A stretch of 64,000 nucleotides of DNA from an uncultured Croceitalea sp. (GTDB lineage Bacteria; Bacteroidota; Bacteroidia; Flavobacteriales; Flavobacteriaceae), in assembly GCA_947494805.1 (NCBI GenBank), contig CANLWK010000001.1, forward strand, positions 620,001 through 684,000, in the 5' to 3' direction. The position numbers and the translations under genes were made by a program. The notes beneath the pieces were generated by a model. It saw only the letters and a list, made by a program, of their open reading frames with translations, ran no database searches and was not told the origin of the DNA. Within the stretch, counting starts at the first letter, position 1; each line of letters opens with the position of its first letter. Below, one piece after another: positions 54,675 to 62,755 of this stretch.

Positions 54675-55049
54675 TTAATTGAAAATGGGTCTGTATTTTG
54701 AACGATTTTCCCAAAGTACCCAAAGGTTAATAAGCAACAACACAATACTGATTATTGTGTTTGCAGGTGCCAGAAAAATATTAAATAAGAATATGCCTAT
54801 GGTAATTGGTAGTATAACAATTGCTCCGAAGGCTCTATACTTAGGAATTGCTATAAGCAATCCTCCAATAATTTCTACAATGCCGACTAGAGCAAATAAC
54901 CAGCCAGAGGCAATCATTGCACCAATTAAATTAGTTGCCGCTTCAGGCATTTCTATTGCTGGCATATGGTTGGTAAACTTGCTAATACCAGAGTTGAGCA
55001 TCATTAGCCCGAAAAGTAAGCTGATTACGAAAAGGATTTTGTTTTTCAT
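54675..55049 (-). CDS. DoxX-like membrane protein
   Basis: 124 residues with four membrane helices. The N-terminal segment has LFGLMMLNSGISKFTNHMP, typical of DoxX/SURF4-type proteins, and LFALVGIVEIIGGLLIAIPKYRAFGAIVILPI in the middle. Such proteins associate with redox or quinone systems. It is cotranscribed with the hydrolases. A second DoxX protein lies at 59903-60301. Confidence 0.82.
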   Translation of the reverse strand: MKNKILFVISLLFGLMMLNSGISKFTNHMPAIEMPEAATNLIGAMIASGWLFALVGIVEIIGGLLIAIPKYRAFGAIVILPITIGIFLFNIFLAPANTIISIVLLLINLWVLWENRSKYRPIFN

Positions 55050-55064
55050 ATTTATTGATTTTAG

Positions 55065-55427
55065 TTAAAGAGTTTCTATTTTAAGGCCAAGCTTTTTGGC
55101 GATATCTTTTTGAATATTTTCATTGCTATATCTGTATTCCACACCAGGTTCGGTAATTTTTATAGTTCTATCGTGGTCTTCAATAAACGCCTTAATTCTG
55201 ACGCGCTGCTCTTGCGTGTATGCTCCTCCAATTAGTACCACATCTATTTCATCTTTTTCTCGTAGCATCTGGATACCTTCCGCTTCACTCAAGGCGCCGT
55301 ATACGGTTACATCTCCTACCTTTGAGATGATTTGAATAACCGAATGTCTTCTGGTTGGATGGCCTCCAAACAACAGTATTTTGGGTGCGGTTGATTTTTT
55401 TGATATGAGTTCTTTGTATAGTTCCAT
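55065..55427 (-). CDS. Uncharacterised protein with receiver-like pattern
   Basis: 120 residues. The order KILLFGGHPTRRH, ALSEAEGIQMLREKDEIDVVLIGGAYTQ, then TIKITEPGV follows an alternating beta-alpha pattern like a receiver, but the acceptor Asp is replaced by Gly-Gly (VLIGGAY) and no phosphorylation pocket is evident. No family name recognised. It lies between the porin and DoxX genes in the minus-strand cluster, so it is likely a cluster-specific binding or sensory protein. Confidence 0.55.
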   Translation of the reverse strand: MELYKELISKKSTAPKILLFGGHPTRRHSVIQIISKVGDVTVYGALSEAEGIQMLREKDEIDVVLIGGAYTQEQRVRIKAFIEDHDRTIKITEPGVEYRYSNENIQKDIAKKLGLKIETL

Positions 55428-55498
55428 AGGCTTTATAGTTTAAATACTTTTCTGTTTAATGGGTTTCGTTGTTCTTCAATGGTTTTTCTTTTTTTTGA

Positions 55499-56905
55499 CT
55501 AAAATCTAAGTTGTAGTGCTAGGTTCATAAAATCACTTATTTCCATTGGGGTTGGGTTATCTTTTATAAATCCTCCCGAATAGAAATGAGAATAGTTGAT
55601 GGTCGTGTTTACATAGCGATTAATCGTATAGATAAACTGAAAATTTAACTGACTGCCCAGATAGCTTTTATCTGAACCGTTAGGCGCTAATAGCGGAATA
55701 CCGGAACCACCTATGTACAGACCATCTTCTGTAGATGTTCTCCAATACCAGCTCCAATCAACCAAGAATGAGAAATCGTTTTTCTTTTCAATGATAAAAC
55801 TTGGATGTACATCAAAGAAATTGGCCGCGTACAATGCTCCAGCACCTCTGTAATAACCTTGTCTGGGATACATAGGGTTAAACGTATTTACCTTGGTATC
55901 ATTTGCATCTTGGTCTCCTGTAAAGTAATCTGCTTTTAAGCCTATTCTTTTTAATATGATGGCTTCAGGGTCTAGCGTATATCCAACTTCCCCAAAAAAG
56001 CCAAAAGCTGAGATATTGGAATTTCCTATGCTACCAAATTGTCCTGCAGCTTCTATATCGAAATCCCAATGATTGTTTTTTTTGTATAACCTCCCGCCAA
56101 TGGTATGCCTCGTTTCTTTTCCATTGGCATTAAAAAATTGGGAAGTATTATCTATAAAACCTAGATAATACATATCTAATTTCGCATCGAATAGCATACT
56201 ATTCTTTGATTGCCAGTAGGTGCCCCAAAACGTCTCGTCAGAATCTAAAATAGGATTGTCGAAAACACCAAAATCATTGGTTCCGTATTTGGTAAAAAAA
56301 GCATCTGCTTTCCATTTTTTTGTATTGTATAAAAGTGATGCACCCTCCCAATAATGTCTCACGTTGGGCCCTTCTCGAATAGTTACAAGTCTTCCTCTGC
56401 CATAGTTCAGTTCTTGCCTTCCAATTCTTGTTGTTAACGTATTTTTTTCGGTATTCAAAATCTTGAAATCAACAAATGCATTCAATAAGAAAAGTTCATC
56501 TCTGTCGATGACTCTTGGTGGGGCTTCTCTAAAAGACTCAAAACCTGAGGCGGGTTGTACAAAAACTCTTAAACGATTCCCTAAATGTATGTCAGCATGA
56601 ACCATTAACCTGGTCAATAAATATGCTTCGCCTTCATCTTCACGATTCTTTATGCTTTCATAAAAAGTTTTTAGTTCTCCACCAATTGATAGATAGGATG
56701 TTTTGGAATCGTTTATCGGAATGAATTTCAAATGGTCCAATGCATTTGATATTTGCGATGTGTCTTTTAAGTACTCATAATTCTCAAGAAATCTCACTGG
56801 AATTATAGGTTGTCCACTACCTCTTTTTTCTTGTGCGTAAACAGAAGCCATCATTGTCATAAATGATATGAAGTAGCATCGTTTTATGTTGTTTTTCAGT
56901 GTCAA
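55499..56905 (-). CDS. Alginate-export-family outer membrane porin
   Basis: 468 residues with a signal peptide (1-24, ending VYAQ). The alginate-export signature is seen: LSIGGELKTFYESIKNREDE near 70, VHADIHLGNRLRVFVQ near 105, IGRQELNYGRGRLVTIREGPNVR near 160, and barrel strands to the final Phe (NLALQLRF). It forms an outer-membrane channel; the family name does not prove alginate as substrate. It lies in the middle of the minus-strand hydrolase cluster, so it may carry a substrate or product of those enzymes. Confidence 0.9.
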   Translation of the reverse strand: MTLKNNIKRCYFISFMTMMASVYAQEKRGSGQPIIPVRFLENYEYLKDTSQISNALDHLKFIPINDSKTSYLSIGGELKTFYESIKNREDEGEAYLLTRLMVHADIHLGNRLRVFVQPASGFESFREAPPRVIDRDELFLLNAFVDFKILNTEKNTLTTRIGRQELNYGRGRLVTIREGPNVRHYWEGASLLYNTKKWKADAFFTKYGTNDFGVFDNPILDSDETFWGTYWQSKNSMLFDAKLDMYYLGFIDNTSQFFNANGKETRHTIGGRLYKKNNHWDFDIEAAGQFGSIGNSNISAFGFFGEVGYTLDPEAIILKRIGLKADYFTGDQDANDTKVNTFNPMYPRQGYYRGAGALYAANFFDVHPSFIIEKKNDFSFLVDWSWYWRTSTEDGLYIGGSGIPLLAPNGSDKSYLGSQLNFQFIYTINRYVNTTINYSHFYSGGFIKDNPTPMEISDFMNLALQLRF

Positions 56906-56920
56906 GAATTGGATATGCTC

Positions 56921-57790
56921 TTATGCAATGTTTTTTATGAATTCAAGTAACTGTTCCAAAAGATGGTTTGGCCGTTCTTCTGCTATCATATGCCCACAGT
57001 CTGGTATAATTCCTCCAGTAATATTTTCGCAAAACGGTTCTAATTGTTGAAAGGTATATGCAGAGCCATATTGTCCACCGAGAGCCAAAACTGGCACTTG
57101 AATTTTACTATTTTTGATAGCTTCAGCGAATTGGTCGGTTGTTTTCAAAGCATCTTTGTACCAACCTACGCTTCCCCGAATTCCAGCTTTGGAAGCATAG
57201 GTTCTCATATATTCATCTTTATCTTCTTCGCTAATTGCAGATGGATTATAAAGCATTAATCCATAGAGATAATTCCAGAATTCACGTTCTTTTCCATCAA
57301 TAAGAGTTTCCGGTAAATCAATGGCAGAATTGAAGCCGAAATGCCAATAACCACCATGATTCTGCTTACTAAAAGTGGTAAACTGATGTAGGTTGACACT
57401 AGGTAATGGCTCATCTAGATAAGTTATCGATGCAACTTCATCAGAAAAATGTGCCGCATACAGAAAAGTGGGTAATGCTCCCATATCCCAACCTACTACA
57501 TGGGCTTTTTCCATAATACCCAATTGAGTAAGTATTTCTCGTAAATCCTTTACTAGATTTAAGCCGTCATAACCATCTAATGGTTTGTCGCTATCGCCAT
57601 AACCACGCATATCTGGGCAGATAACAGCAAACCCCTGCTCAACGAGTTTGGGGGCAACTTTGCGCCATGTGTATGATGTGCCCAACCAACCGTGTACCAA
57701 TAAAATTGGTGTCCCAGTTCCTGCTTTTCGAATGTGGATACGGGTATTGTTTACGAACAATTTGTGTTGTTCAAAATCTTTGAATATCAT
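56921..57790 (-). CDS. Alpha/beta hydrolase (Asp nucleophile)
   Basis: 289 residues from the ATG at 57790, chosen because it starts at MIFKDFEQHKLFVNNTRI just after the preceding stop. The elbow GWDMGA near 105 has Asp as nucleophile and DCGHMIAEERP near 275 gives the His. The HGxP oxyanion motif of the neighbour is HGWLG here, so the active site has diverged. It is related to epoxide hydrolase and dehalogenase-type enzymes and forms a pair with 53396-54232 in one operon. Confidence 0.87.
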   Translation of the reverse strand: MIFKDFEQHKLFVNNTRIHIRKAGTGTPILLVHGWLGTSYTWRKVAPKLVEQGFAVICPDMRGYGDSDKPLDGYDGLNLVKDLREILTQLGIMEKAHVVGWDMGALPTFLYAAHFSDEVASITYLDEPLPSVNLHQFTTFSKQNHGGYWHFGFNSAIDLPETLIDGKEREFWNYLYGLMLYNPSAISEEDKDEYMRTYASKAGIRGSVGWYKDALKTTDQFAEAIKNSKIQVPVLALGGQYGSAYTFQQLEPFCENITGGIIPDCGHMIAEERPNHLLEQLLEFIKNIA

Positions 57791-57806
57791 TATTTTCTTA
57801 TTAGAG

Positions 57807-58505
57807 TTAGTCTTTATATGCTTGATAAAAACCGCCCCAAGCACTATGCTCTTGATACAATTTGCCTATGGCTTGTCCCTCTGGTGTTTTCCAATCTCCC
57901 ATTAGCTCAGAAGCCAGTGTTCCCCAAGAAACCATTGTAGCTCCGGCCTGGGTCATTCGAAGCATTGCCGCATGTTCTACTAATTTTTGGTCACTACCCG
58001 AAGCATCTACTACTACATATACCTGGTAACCATTTCGTAGAAGGTCTAGAGTAAGTAACTGCGTGCAGATATCTAGTGATATTCCGCCAAGAATGATTTT
58101 CTTTTTACCAGTCTTTTTTATTTCTTCTCTGAATTTAGGCTCATCCCACGCACTTGGAACATGCCGTTCAACCCTAACCCCCTTGCTAAGGTGCTCTTCT
58201 ACCAAAGGGTAAAACTTTCCCCTAAAACCACCTTCTTCACCCAACACGATAGTTGGCATATCAAAGATTTCGGTAAGCTTGGCCAATGCCGTGGCATTGT
58301 TTACAAACGTGCTTTTTTCAATAGTTCTCAAACCAGGATCGAATCCCGACAAAAAATCGACCATAACGAAAGCTGCATCATCTGGCGAAAGTTTCTCTGT
58401 GTAGGGGTTATTGTCTTTTTCTGGAGCTGTAGTAAACGAGTATAGTACTAGGCTGAAAATTGCAAAAGCCAAAGCACTGAGAGCTATTCTATTTGTTTTC
58501 TTCAT
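57807..58505 (-). CDS. Secreted isochorismatase-family cysteine hydrolase
   Basis: 232 residues with a hydrophobic N-terminal segment (~8-26) acting as a signal or anchor. The triad is Asp in FVMVDFLSG near 48, Lys in KKIILGG near 138, and Cys in LDICTQLL near 148. It leads the seven-gene minus-strand cluster. It is a paralogue by family of the secreted enzyme at 46602-47354, though sequence drift is large. Confidence 0.88.
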   Translation of the reverse strand: MKKTNRIALSALAFAIFSLVLYSFTTAPEKDNNPYTEKLSPDDAAFVMVDFLSGFDPGLRTIEKSTFVNNATALAKLTEIFDMPTIVLGEEGGFRGKFYPLVEEHLSKGVRVERHVPSAWDEPKFREEIKKTGKKKIILGGISLDICTQLLTLDLLRNGYQVYVVVDASGSDQKLVEHAAMLRMTQAGATMVSWGTLASELMGDWKTPEGQAIGKLYQEHSAWGGFYQAYKD

Positions 58506-58836
58506 TGTAATATGATTTAAGAATTAACATTTTGACGTGTCAAATTTCAATCATATTTCGGCGAATGAATGGTACTTAATCCATCAATGGTTTCAATTAT
58601 TTAAGTGTTTAAACGTAAATGTGAAATAGACAGAACTATTGTTCTTATTGCTATGAGGAATATTTGAAGAAGTTATAACCCTGAATTTATCTTGTCATTT
58701 CAATGGACCATACAAGGGGCATCATCAGTTTAATACTGTTCTGTTTGGCAGAGTTTGATAGTTGATGCCATTTTATGATTAGAATGTGTGTTTGACTTTT
58801 AAAGCAATAGGGCATGTGCAGAATTACCAGCAAAAA

Positions 58837-58882
58837 CAGACGCTGTAAAACGAGGCATTCAAGTCATTTCTTTCAGCGTCTG
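58837..58882. repeat. 9-bp perfect inverted repeat with 28-base loop
   Basis: CAGACGCTG at 58837-58845 and CAGCGTCTG at 58874-58882. There is no T run after it, so a terminator is unlikely; it may be a recombination or regulatory structure. Confidence 0.6.
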
Positions 58883-58945
58883 ACAAGTTTTTAGCTTTTA
58901 TCAAACTTTAAAGAACACCTTCATCATAAGAAATTATTTGTTCCT

Positions 58946-58969
58946 TTTGGGTTCAAAATAGGTACAACA
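58946..58969 (+). repeat. Right copy of the 24-bp near-identical direct repeat
   Basis: Same 24-bp sequence type as at 37642-37665 (22 of 24 bases, same orientation). Lies inside the otherwise gene-free gap. Possible right border of an acquired segment starting at tRNA-Leu. Confidence 0.45.
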
Positions 58970-59211
58970 AGTCCTGAAATAAACTACCAATATTTGACTC
59001 TAAATAAAATATAGGTTATTGAAGATGTGGTGTTTTTTGCAAGACAACACAAGCACAATATTTTAATATTCCATAAGTAGGTACATATTCTATTATTACT
59101 TCATAGAAAATGAGAAGAATTCCTATTTTAGGGGACTATTGTATTAAATCAATTCAATTTAAAATGCGCTAAATGCATACCATGTGGCAAACAACGTAAC
59201 AACTACAAAGA

Positions 59212-59775
59212 ATGAAACATCCTCTTAGACAACATATTGAAGAAATAATCAGCCTAAAGGATGAAGAATTTGATTTTGTGTTAAGTCATTTTGAACAGGT
59301 TAAAAAACGCAAACACCAGTACATTGTTCAAGAGGGAGAGTTTGTCAATAAAGAGTATTGGATAATTAAAGGCTGTGTGAAGAGTTATTTCCTCGATGAG
59401 AATGGAAAAGAGCATATACTTCGGTTTGCTATGGAGCATTATTGGATTACTGATTACGAATCTTTTGTAAAACATACGCCATCAAAAATCTGTATTGACT
59501 GTTTGGAAGATTGTGAGTTGTTATATATATCGTCTGAGAACAGAGATAAACTAACGGCTGAAATGCATAAAATGGAGCGGTTTTGGGCAAAAAAGAGTAA
59601 GTTCGGTCGAATTTCGCTGCAAAACAGAATCCTCTCCCTATTGAAAAATTCGGCCAAAGAGCGTTACGATCTACTACTTGAACAGTATCCCAAACTTTCT
59701 CAACGAGTCCCAAAAAAGCTCATTGCTTCTTATCTAGGAGTTTCAAGGGAAACACTGAGCAGGCTTGATTCCTAG
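59212..59775 (+). CDS. Crp/Fnr-family transcriptional regulator
   Basis: 187 residues with a cyclic-nucleotide-binding-like barrel at ~10-120 (HQYIVQEGEFVNKEYWIIKGCVKSYF) and a C-terminal winged helix with the recognition region VPKKLIASYLGVSRETLSRLDS. It lacks the four-cysteine signature of Fnr and has no evident cAMP-binding arginine, so its effector is not predictable. TGTGA-type palindromes occur in two promoters downstream, which are good candidates for its targets. Confidence 0.92.
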   Translation: MKHPLRQHIEEIISLKDEEFDFVLSHFEQVKKRKHQYIVQEGEFVNKEYWIIKGCVKSYFLDENGKEHILRFAMEHYWITDYESFVKHTPSKICIDCLEDCELLYISSENRDKLTAEMHKMERFWAKKSKFGRISLQNRILSLLKNSAKERYDLLLEQYPKLSQRVPKKLIASYLGVSRETLSRLDS

Positions 59776-59808
59776 AGCTATTTTTCTTTTGTTCCTTTGT
59801 CTTTGAAC

Positions 59809-59876
59809 TGTGATTTATGTCACTATAAATTAGTGATTTAGGTCCTTGGCCCTATGCACGTTTCGCTTCAACTTTG
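59809..59876 (+). promoter_or_regulatory. Crp/Fnr-type promoter of the DoxX unit
   Basis: TGTGA-TTTATG-TCACT at 59809-59824 is followed 23 bp on by an AGTGAT half-site (59832). A TTG (59846-59848) and CAACTTTG (59869-59876) are spaced by 20 bp as -33 and -7 elements. Layout and spacing are the same as at 61271-61338. Confidence 0.75.
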
Positions 59877-59902
59877 TAGTGTTAATTTAAAGCTAAGTAA
59901 AG

Positions 59903-60301
59903 ATGAAAACAATCGAGAAAAATGCAGACATCGGAGTCTTAATTCTGAGACTATTAGTGGGAGGGTTGATACTGTTCCACGGATTTGGAAACCTGTTAAG
60001 TGGTTACACATTTATTAAAAGTATGATGCTACAATCAGGGCTACCAGAATTCTTAAGTTACGGGGCCTTTATCGGAGAAATTGTGGCCCCCATATTTTTA
60101 ATTATAGGATATAAGGAACGTTTAGCAAGTCTTTTTGTGGCGTTGACAATGCTTGTGGCAATCTTGACCACACATTCTTCAGAAATTTTTGCACTAAACC
60201 AATTTGGCGGTTGGGCAATTGAATTACAGGCATTTTATCTATTTGGTGCCATTGCTATTTTTTTCACTGGAAGGGGAAAAATTGCCGTAAGCACAAAATA
60301 A
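59903..60301 (+). CDS. DoxX-family membrane protein
   Basis: 132 residues with four membrane helices and the typical start ILRLLVGGLILFHGFGNLLSG, followed by GEIVAPIFLIIGYKERLASLFVALTMLVAI. DoxX proteins work with thioredoxin-like or quinone-linked redox chains. It is the first gene of a Crp/Fnr-box unit with a predicted outer-membrane protein, 20 bp downstream. It differs from the 54675-55049 DoxX-like protein in sequence but shares the fold. Confidence 0.88.
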   Translation: MKTIEKNADIGVLILRLLVGGLILFHGFGNLLSGYTFIKSMMLQSGLPEFLSYGAFIGEIVAPIFLIIGYKERLASLFVALTMLVAILTTHSSEIFALNQFGGWAIELQAFYLFGAIAIFFTGRGKIAVSTK

Positions 60302-60321
60302 TCAATAAAGTCATAGAGTAA

Positions 60322-61185
60322 GTGTCCATCATAAGAAATACGGGATGTTTTCAAGGCCTGATTTTTGCAATATGCTTTTTTTGTACGGTTGGTGGTAGCG
60401 CCCAAATAGAAAATATTTCAATTAGTGAGGAGGTCAATGTAGATAGGCTCTATGCTGGCCTTCTCACACATACCGACCTTTCAAACCGTAACACAGCATT
60501 TAGTGATCGCAGCTCAATTCAACTTGGGACCAGGGCAACGATGTGGTTGATACCTGAAACTTTGCGTATCAGGTCGTTCGTTGCTTTTAAATTGAGCGAG
60601 GGAGAACCAATACAAAGTATTAAGAGTTACGAGGCCATTTTTGTTCCCTATAAAAAAATGAAAATAGCATTGGGGGTAATGGCCACTCCAACAACTGAGT
60701 TAAGACCAAACCCAACAACATGGCAGAGCCAGGTAGAGACCAATGCTGAAAGCAACATCCTTGGAGGCAAACCAGGAGTTAAAGTGAACTACAACTTTAA
60801 TACTGATTTTAAGCTCACCTACGGAGTCCATGACCATGGGGGCACAGTGACCCAACACCTTAAAATTGTCTATAAAAACTTCGTTTGGTCATCTTTTATA
60901 GGTGATGGTAAATTGTTTGTTGCCGCAAAATGGAACCCCGAAAACGCTGAATTTGTAGTTACTCGGCACAATTATGAAACAGCACTTTCTGCTATTGTTC
61001 CGGTTTCAACAGACTATAGATTCTACTTAGATATGGCCTACAACAATTCAATTCAAGCGTTGACATTTGGCGAGTGGGGATTGAGAAGATATTTTCCGGA
61101 TACCAACTTAATAAAGGGGTTTTTATCAGTGAGCTACAACAAAAACTTAAAGCAACTTCAAGGCGGACTGTTTATCCATATCTGA
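60322..61185 (+). CDS. Predicted outer-membrane barrel protein
   Basis: 287 residues, started by GTG at 60322 (no ATG in frame early enough). A signal peptide (~10-29, ending GSAQ) and alternating strands (IQLGTRATMWLIPETLRIRSFVAFKL, KVNYNFNTDFKLTYGVHDHGGT) suggest a small beta barrel. It ends in an aromatic-rich strand with Ile as the last residue. No family recognised. It lies in the Crp/Fnr-box unit behind DoxX, so it may carry or retain a compound handled by the neighbouring enzymes. Confidence 0.7.
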   Translation: MSIIRNTGCFQGLIFAICFFCTVGGSAQIENISISEEVNVDRLYAGLLTHTDLSNRNTAFSDRSSIQLGTRATMWLIPETLRIRSFVAFKLSEGEPIQSIKSYEAIFVPYKKMKIALGVMATPTTELRPNPTTWQSQVETNAESNILGGKPGVKVNYNFNTDFKLTYGVHDHGGTVTQHLKIVYKNFVWSSFIGDGKLFVAAKWNPENAEFVVTRHNYETALSAIVPVSTDYRFYLDMAYNNSIQALTFGEWGLRRYFPDTNLIKGFLSVSYNKNLKQLQGGLFIHI

Positions 61186-61270
61186 TAAACCCTTATTTTT
61201 TTACGCCCAGTATTGGATAGTTTATTTACCGCGTTTGAATGTAAAGCTCTTTCTGAAAAGATCTATACAA

Positions 61271-61338
61271 AGTGATATACATCACTTAAAAGTAGTGATA
61301 TACATCCTTCCGCTTCCATTGGTTTCGCCCCAACTTTG
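61271..61338 (+). promoter_or_regulatory. Crp/Fnr-type promoter of the tautomerase-SDR unit
   Basis: A palindrome GTGAT-ATAC-ATCAC at 61272-61285 lies within AAGTGATATACATCACTT (61270-61287). AGTGATATACATC repeats 23 bp downstream (61294-61306). TTC (61308-61310) and CAACTTTG (61331-61338) take the -33 and -7 positions. The alignment with 59809-59876 is ungapped. Confidence 0.75.
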
Positions 61339-61363
61339 TGGTGTTAATTTAAAACTTTAAAAG

Positions 61364-61558
61364 ATGCCATTTATAAACATTAAAGTCACCGATGAAGAGG
61401 TGACAAAAGAACAAAAGCGTGAATTGATCGCGGGCGCAACCCAATTGGTGGTTGATGTACTTAACAAAAGCCCTAAGACGACCCACGTGGTGATTGATGA
61501 AATCCCAATCGAGAATTGGGGTGTAAACGCAACGCAATATTCAGGAACAAAAAAATAA
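61364..61558 (+). CDS. 4-oxalocrotonate tautomerase-family protein
   Basis: 64 residues starting MPFINIKV, with Pro-2 (Pro-1 after removal of Met) as the catalytic base of the tautomerase family, and the typical HVVIDEIPIENWGVNA region near 45. It isomerises keto-enol forms of small aromatic or dicarboxylic compounds. It starts a unit with an SDR 5 bp downstream, and its promoter carries a Crp/Fnr-type box. Confidence 0.92.
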   Translation: MPFINIKVTDEEVTKEQKRELIAGATQLVVDVLNKSPKTTHVVIDEIPIENWGVNATQYSGTKK

Positions 61559-61563
61559 CGGAA

Positions 61564-62307
61564 ATGAAAAACAAAACAGTAATAATTACGGGAGCTTCGA
61601 CAGGAATCGGCCAAGAAATCGCAAAATATTTTATAGCACGAGAAAACAATGTTGTCATGAATTCTTCCAACCAAGAAAACTTGGAAAAGGCATTTGAGGA
61701 GCTTGGTTCTCCGGCCAATGCGGTGTATCTCGCCGGTGATATAGGTAAACGGGAAACAGGTAAAAAACTGGTGAGTTTGGCACTGGAAAAATTCGACACT
61801 GTAGATGTCTTGATAAACAATGCCGGAGCGTTTTCACCAAAACCCTTTTTAGATGTGAAAGAAGAGGATTTAGACTTTTATTTAAGTGTAAATTTAAAGG
61901 GCACCTATTATACTACCCAGGCTGTAATCCCTGAGATGATAAAACGGCAAAATGGTGCTATAATAAACATAGGTACTGTTTTGGTTGACCATGCCATTGA
62001 TGGGTTTCCGGCTACGGCCCCATTGACGAGTAAGGGCGCTGTTCACACTTTGACCAGGCAGCTGGCCGCTGAATATGGTAAAGACAATATAAAAGTTAAC
62101 ACCATAGCTCCTGGAATCATTAGAAGTCCATTACAAGGAAAAATTGGAATTGAAGATGCCGATAGCCTTGCCGGATTGCATTTATTGAATAGAATTGGTG
62201 AAGTCAATGAAATTGCAGAAGCTGCCTATTATTTGGCCACTTCCAACTTTATTACAGGAGAAACTATTAATGTGGCGGGGGGCCATACTATTGGCCACGC
62301 TATCTAA
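61564..62307 (+). CDS. SDR-family oxidoreductase
   Basis: 247 residues from the ATG at 61564; the frame is open further upstream but runs into the tautomerase gene. It has the NAD(P) motif TGASTGIGQEI, NNAGAF, the substrate region with Ser (NIGTVLVDHA), and PGIIRSP near the end. The usual YxxxK catalytic Tyr is not clearly present (the LTSKGAVHTLTRQLAAEYG region has Ser-Lys instead), so the active site may be altered. It follows the tautomerase by 5 bp and is part of the same unit. Confidence 0.88.
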   Translation: MKNKTVIITGASTGIGQEIAKYFIARENNVVMNSSNQENLEKAFEELGSPANAVYLAGDIGKRETGKKLVSLALEKFDTVDVLINNAGAFSPKPFLDVKEEDLDFYLSVNLKGTYYTTQAVIPEMIKRQNGAIINIGTVLVDHAIDGFPATAPLTSKGAVHTLTRQLAAEYGKDNIKVNTIAPGIIRSPLQGKIGIEDADSLAGLHLLNRIGEVNEIAEAAYYLATSNFITGETINVAGGHTIGHAI

Positions 62308-62317
62308 ACCTTAAATT

Positions 62318-62686
62318 ATGTATAACGAGAACAGAAAGGAAATAGAAAAGGTAATCAATAATTACTTTGAAGGAATCTTCAACGGAAATACCGCTCAGCT
62401 TGAATCTTGTTTTCACGAAAACGTATTCATTTATGGAGATATCAAAGGCATTGAATATCTAAAAGGAATTGGGGAATATCTTGAGGGGATCAAAACAAGA
62501 GAGAGCCCCAAGGACTTAAAGGAGACTTTCAAAATGAAAATCATCGGAGTGGATATTATAGGAAACATTGCGATGGTAAAATTACACGTGCCAATACTGG
62601 GATATAATTATTATGATTATTTGTCTTTGACCAAAATCAATAAGGACTGGAAAATTGTGAACAAGGTATTTGCCCATGTAGATTAA
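62318..62686 (+). CDS. NTF2-like (lumazine-binding/SnoaL-type) small protein
   Basis: 122 residues with the NTF2-like sequence shape ENRKEIEKVINNYFEGIFNGNTAQLESCFHENVFIYGDI, and VKLHVPILGYNYYDYLSLTKINKDWKIVNKVFAHV at the end, a pattern common in Bacteroidota as putative lumazine-binding proteins. It could bind or isomerise a small product of the SDR/tautomerase step. It follows the SDR by 10 bp. Confidence 0.8.
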   Translation: MYNENRKEIEKVINNYFEGIFNGNTAQLESCFHENVFIYGDIKGIEYLKGIGEYLEGIKTRESPKDLKETFKMKIIGVDIIGNIAMVKLHVPILGYNYYDYLSLTKINKDWKIVNKVFAHVD

Positions 62687-62755
62687 ATAAAGTGAACAAC
62701 AAGAAACATTTTTAGGTTTCAAGCGTCAGTTGTATTTAAACTAAGTCAGTAGTGT

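Larger units (their letters stand above)
58506..59211. other. Large intergenic region
   Basis: 706 bp with no gene I can support. It contains a perfect inverted repeat CAGACGCTG / CAGCGTCTG (58837-58845 with 58874-58882) with a 28-base loop, and the right copy of the 24-bp direct repeat at 58946-58969. It separates the hydrolase cluster from the Crp/Fnr region. Confidence 0.6.

Noticed and set aside
58506-59211. Integrase remnant or duplicated tRNA 3' end near the right repeat
   Set aside because: Neither an integrase-like frame nor the tRNA T-arm sequence could be found.
44305-59211. Sigma-54 (-24/-12) promoters for the hydrolase clusters
   Set aside because: No convincing TGGCAC-N5-TTGC pair was found by eye in the upstream regions inspected.
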